Of a stretch of DNA of 64,000 nt, positions 62,463-64,000 are shown one piece after another. The DNA is taken from positions 434,001 through 498,000 of the forward strand of contig CADCXA010000051.1 in assembly GCA_902806565.1 (NCBI GenBank), given 5' to 3'. Made by a program: the position numbers and the translations under genes. This DNA is from Hypoxylon rubiginosum. Taxonomy: Eukaryota > Ascomycota > Sordariomycetes > Xylariales > Hypoxylaceae. Every line of letters begins with the position of its first letter. Positions within the stretch are counted from its first letter, which is position 1. Under the pieces are notes generated by a model. That model worked only from the letters and a program-made list of their open reading frames with translations, had not been told where the DNA came from and did not search any database.

Positions 62463-63476
62463 TTTGACGAAGACTTTAAAGATCAGGAAGTATTGGTCCT
62501 GAGGTCGAAGAGAAATCTACTGGGCGATTGTGTGGACATAATATGGGGGTGTTACGAGAACTTATACCCGTGTCTAGGTGACGGAACCCGGGGTTGGTGT
62601 GAGATGAGAACATTCTACGAGGCACTCGATTCATCGGAAGCACATTCACATGCTCCCCTACATATCATCGGTCCTACATATTGTGCCATATCATCGGGGC
62701 CACGATGTTTGCTACACTCCCCCGCGCGCACCGGCCCTACGGTTCCCACTGATGGACCGCAATCCGAGCCAACCAACGAAGATCCCTTCCTCTTCCGCGA
62801 TTGGTGGTGACCACGACTCATGGTTAATGCGACGTGATCTAGCGTGGCATTGGTTGACCTTCCCCGATGAGTGAGCGAAGCTAAATATCCAGGCATACAG
62901 GCATCTGAAAAGGGGCGATTATACAAGGCTAGGGTGCTCGCGTAGTCCTATCCGTGCCGTCTCCGCGCCGCACGAGTACAAGCTCCTATTACGCCTTACA
63001 GGTCTGAGCGAAGTAGCGTTATTCTCAAATCGTCCAACCCCGATCGCAAACTTCGTATAATTAAGCCAACAATGGCACCATTCCAGGGCTAGCCAACCAG
63101 TCGGGTGCTTGTCAGGGTTGGAGCCGGGGACATTTCTGTACAACACAAACCGTTTTCAAACGAGCAACTCCTCCTCCTCTAGAAGCCAGTCCCATGTGAA
63201 GCAGATGCATGGATCGTTATTAGCCCTGACCTCTCTCGGAGCTACCAATCGCGATTATACTAGGTTTATCATTAAGACAAGTTATTCAGGACATTCTGCC
63301 TCGTCTAGGCGCTTACAAACTTCATCAAGATCGCCAGCTGTGCCGCTTCCTTCGAATGCATCCATGGGATAAGTGCCGGCGGCAAATATTTTACCAATTA
63401 CAAGCTCCCGTAGCGGGGCGTCCAGGTGAAGGACATCGCGGTCCCCTATTTTCACAGTTGCTAAAGACTTCGATCA
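62463..63476. promoter_or_regulatory. divergent promoter region of the RiPP precursor and the UstYa gene
   Basis: About 1.0 kb between the two start codons, normal composition, no coding frame supported on either strand. Its position suggests shared control of both genes. I see no strong TATA box or an obvious regulator site. Confidence 0.5.
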
Positions 63477-64000
63477 ATGTTCACAACTAGCATCTGGTCG
63501 AACATGTCGGATTCCAAGTTCATATATGCGCCGGAACGCTCGTCCGTAGACGGCATATCAAACGAATCCCTCGCGTCGCCGTCTTCCACCCTCGCCATGG
63601 AGGATGAGGAGACGGAAACACTGCTGAGCGAGAAATCACAGCGGGGGAAAGGCCAGATTCGATGGGGATCATGGACAAGCCCTACCATACTATTATCAGC
63701 CCTAAATATTGTCATCTTCTTAATGTCGCTGGCCCTTTTCGTTGCATCGCGAAGCCAAAAGACCCCTCTCAATGCAGAGCTTCGCCGGGCATCAACTTAC
63801 AGTAAGAAAGCATCCCAGCCATCATCCAAAATATACCTAGGTACCTAAAGCAGTTGCTAAAGCAGGACAACAGGCCCCGTATTCGACAGGTTAGACCTAG
63901 AAATGAAGCCGCGGACGGTTCAGGGGACGCTGTTCGCTGCTAAGGAGGGGACCTCGATCGCGCGGGAGCTGCCGAACGCGGCCGCCGACGAGCTGTGGGA
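63477..64000 (+). CDS. UstYa-family (DUF3328) oxidase, 5' part, cut by the window end
   Basis: Exon 1 63477-63801, intron 63802-63873, exon 2 from 63874 past the end. ATG 63477 or the in-frame ATG 63504 (MSDSKFIYAPERSS) may start it. An acidic cytosolic N-terminus is followed by one membrane helix (about residues 65-87, ILLSALNIVIFLMSLALFVA), then NAELRRASTYSPVFDRLDLE across the intron and MKPRTVQGTL, SIARELPN and DELW: the standard opening of UstYa-type proteins. The acceptor was chosen because it alone keeps YSPVFDRLDLE open. The two HxxHC motifs of the active site lie beyond 64000. UstYa and UstYb form the macrocycle of ustiloxin; here the substrate should be the precursor encoded at 62133-62462. 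Exon 2 is strikingly GC-rich. Confidence 0.88.

Noticed and set aside
62615..63372. Frames inside the divergent region between precursor and UstYa
   Set aside because: They overlap one another on both strands, lack domains and would sit in the shared promoter.

Overview
The window reads as nuclear DNA of a filamentous ascomycete (Pezizomycotina, probably Sordariomycetes-like; the genus is not established). The grounds are short GT-AG introns of about 50-110 bases with CTAAC-type branch sites, fungus-specific families (DUF7708 STAND-like protein, UstYa/DUF3328 protein, berberine-bridge-type secreted oxidase, TfdB-type monooxygenase, orphan kinase), and extreme two-speed composition. Two very AT-rich blocks (about 1-17881 and 20800-38450) carry no open genes and look like transposons destroyed by C-to-T mutation (RIP). 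This can be shown inside the window: the 323-base LTR at 17559-17881 aligns without a gap to an intact solo LTR at 52975-53297, and essentially every difference is C->T or G->A.

Layout: 1-17558 AT-rich repeat DNA with a 13-bp minisatellite and one unmutated 120-bp foldback element (16942-17061); 17559-17881 mutated LTR; 17882-20800 a normal-composition island with a five-exon STAND-like gene and a small coiled-coil gene cut at the LTR edge; 20800-38450 AT-rich block holding two copies of a 1.5-1.6 kb miniature LTR element and several tandem arrays; 38450-46870 kinase gene (broken by a 38-bp duplication), a small 74-aa gene, a 763-aa C2H2 protein and a secreted FAD oxidase; 46878-47900 a 1,023-bp inverted-repeat transposon with an 8-bp target duplication and a mutated AT-rich core; 47900-59022 a Rei1-like zinc-finger protein, a Nudix hydrolase, a PC4-domain gene with an in-frame stop, a short-chain dehydrogenase split by the solo LTR, a MYND protein, a gene relic and an FAD monooxygenase; 59023-62132 no recognisable gene; 62133-64000 a RiPP locus.

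The most interesting part is the right end. A small spliced minus-strand gene (62133-62462) encodes a secreted 87-aa precursor with three repeats of a QYRPT(Y/L)K core, each preceded by a KR or ER processing site. A divergent UstYa-family gene starts at 63477 and runs off the window. Precursor plus UstYa is the signature of a dikaritin-type (ustiloxin/phomopsin/asperipin-like) ribosomal peptide pathway, here with a core I do not recognise. The FAD monooxygenase at 57421-59022 may or may not belong to it; the rest of the cluster, if present, lies beyond 64000.
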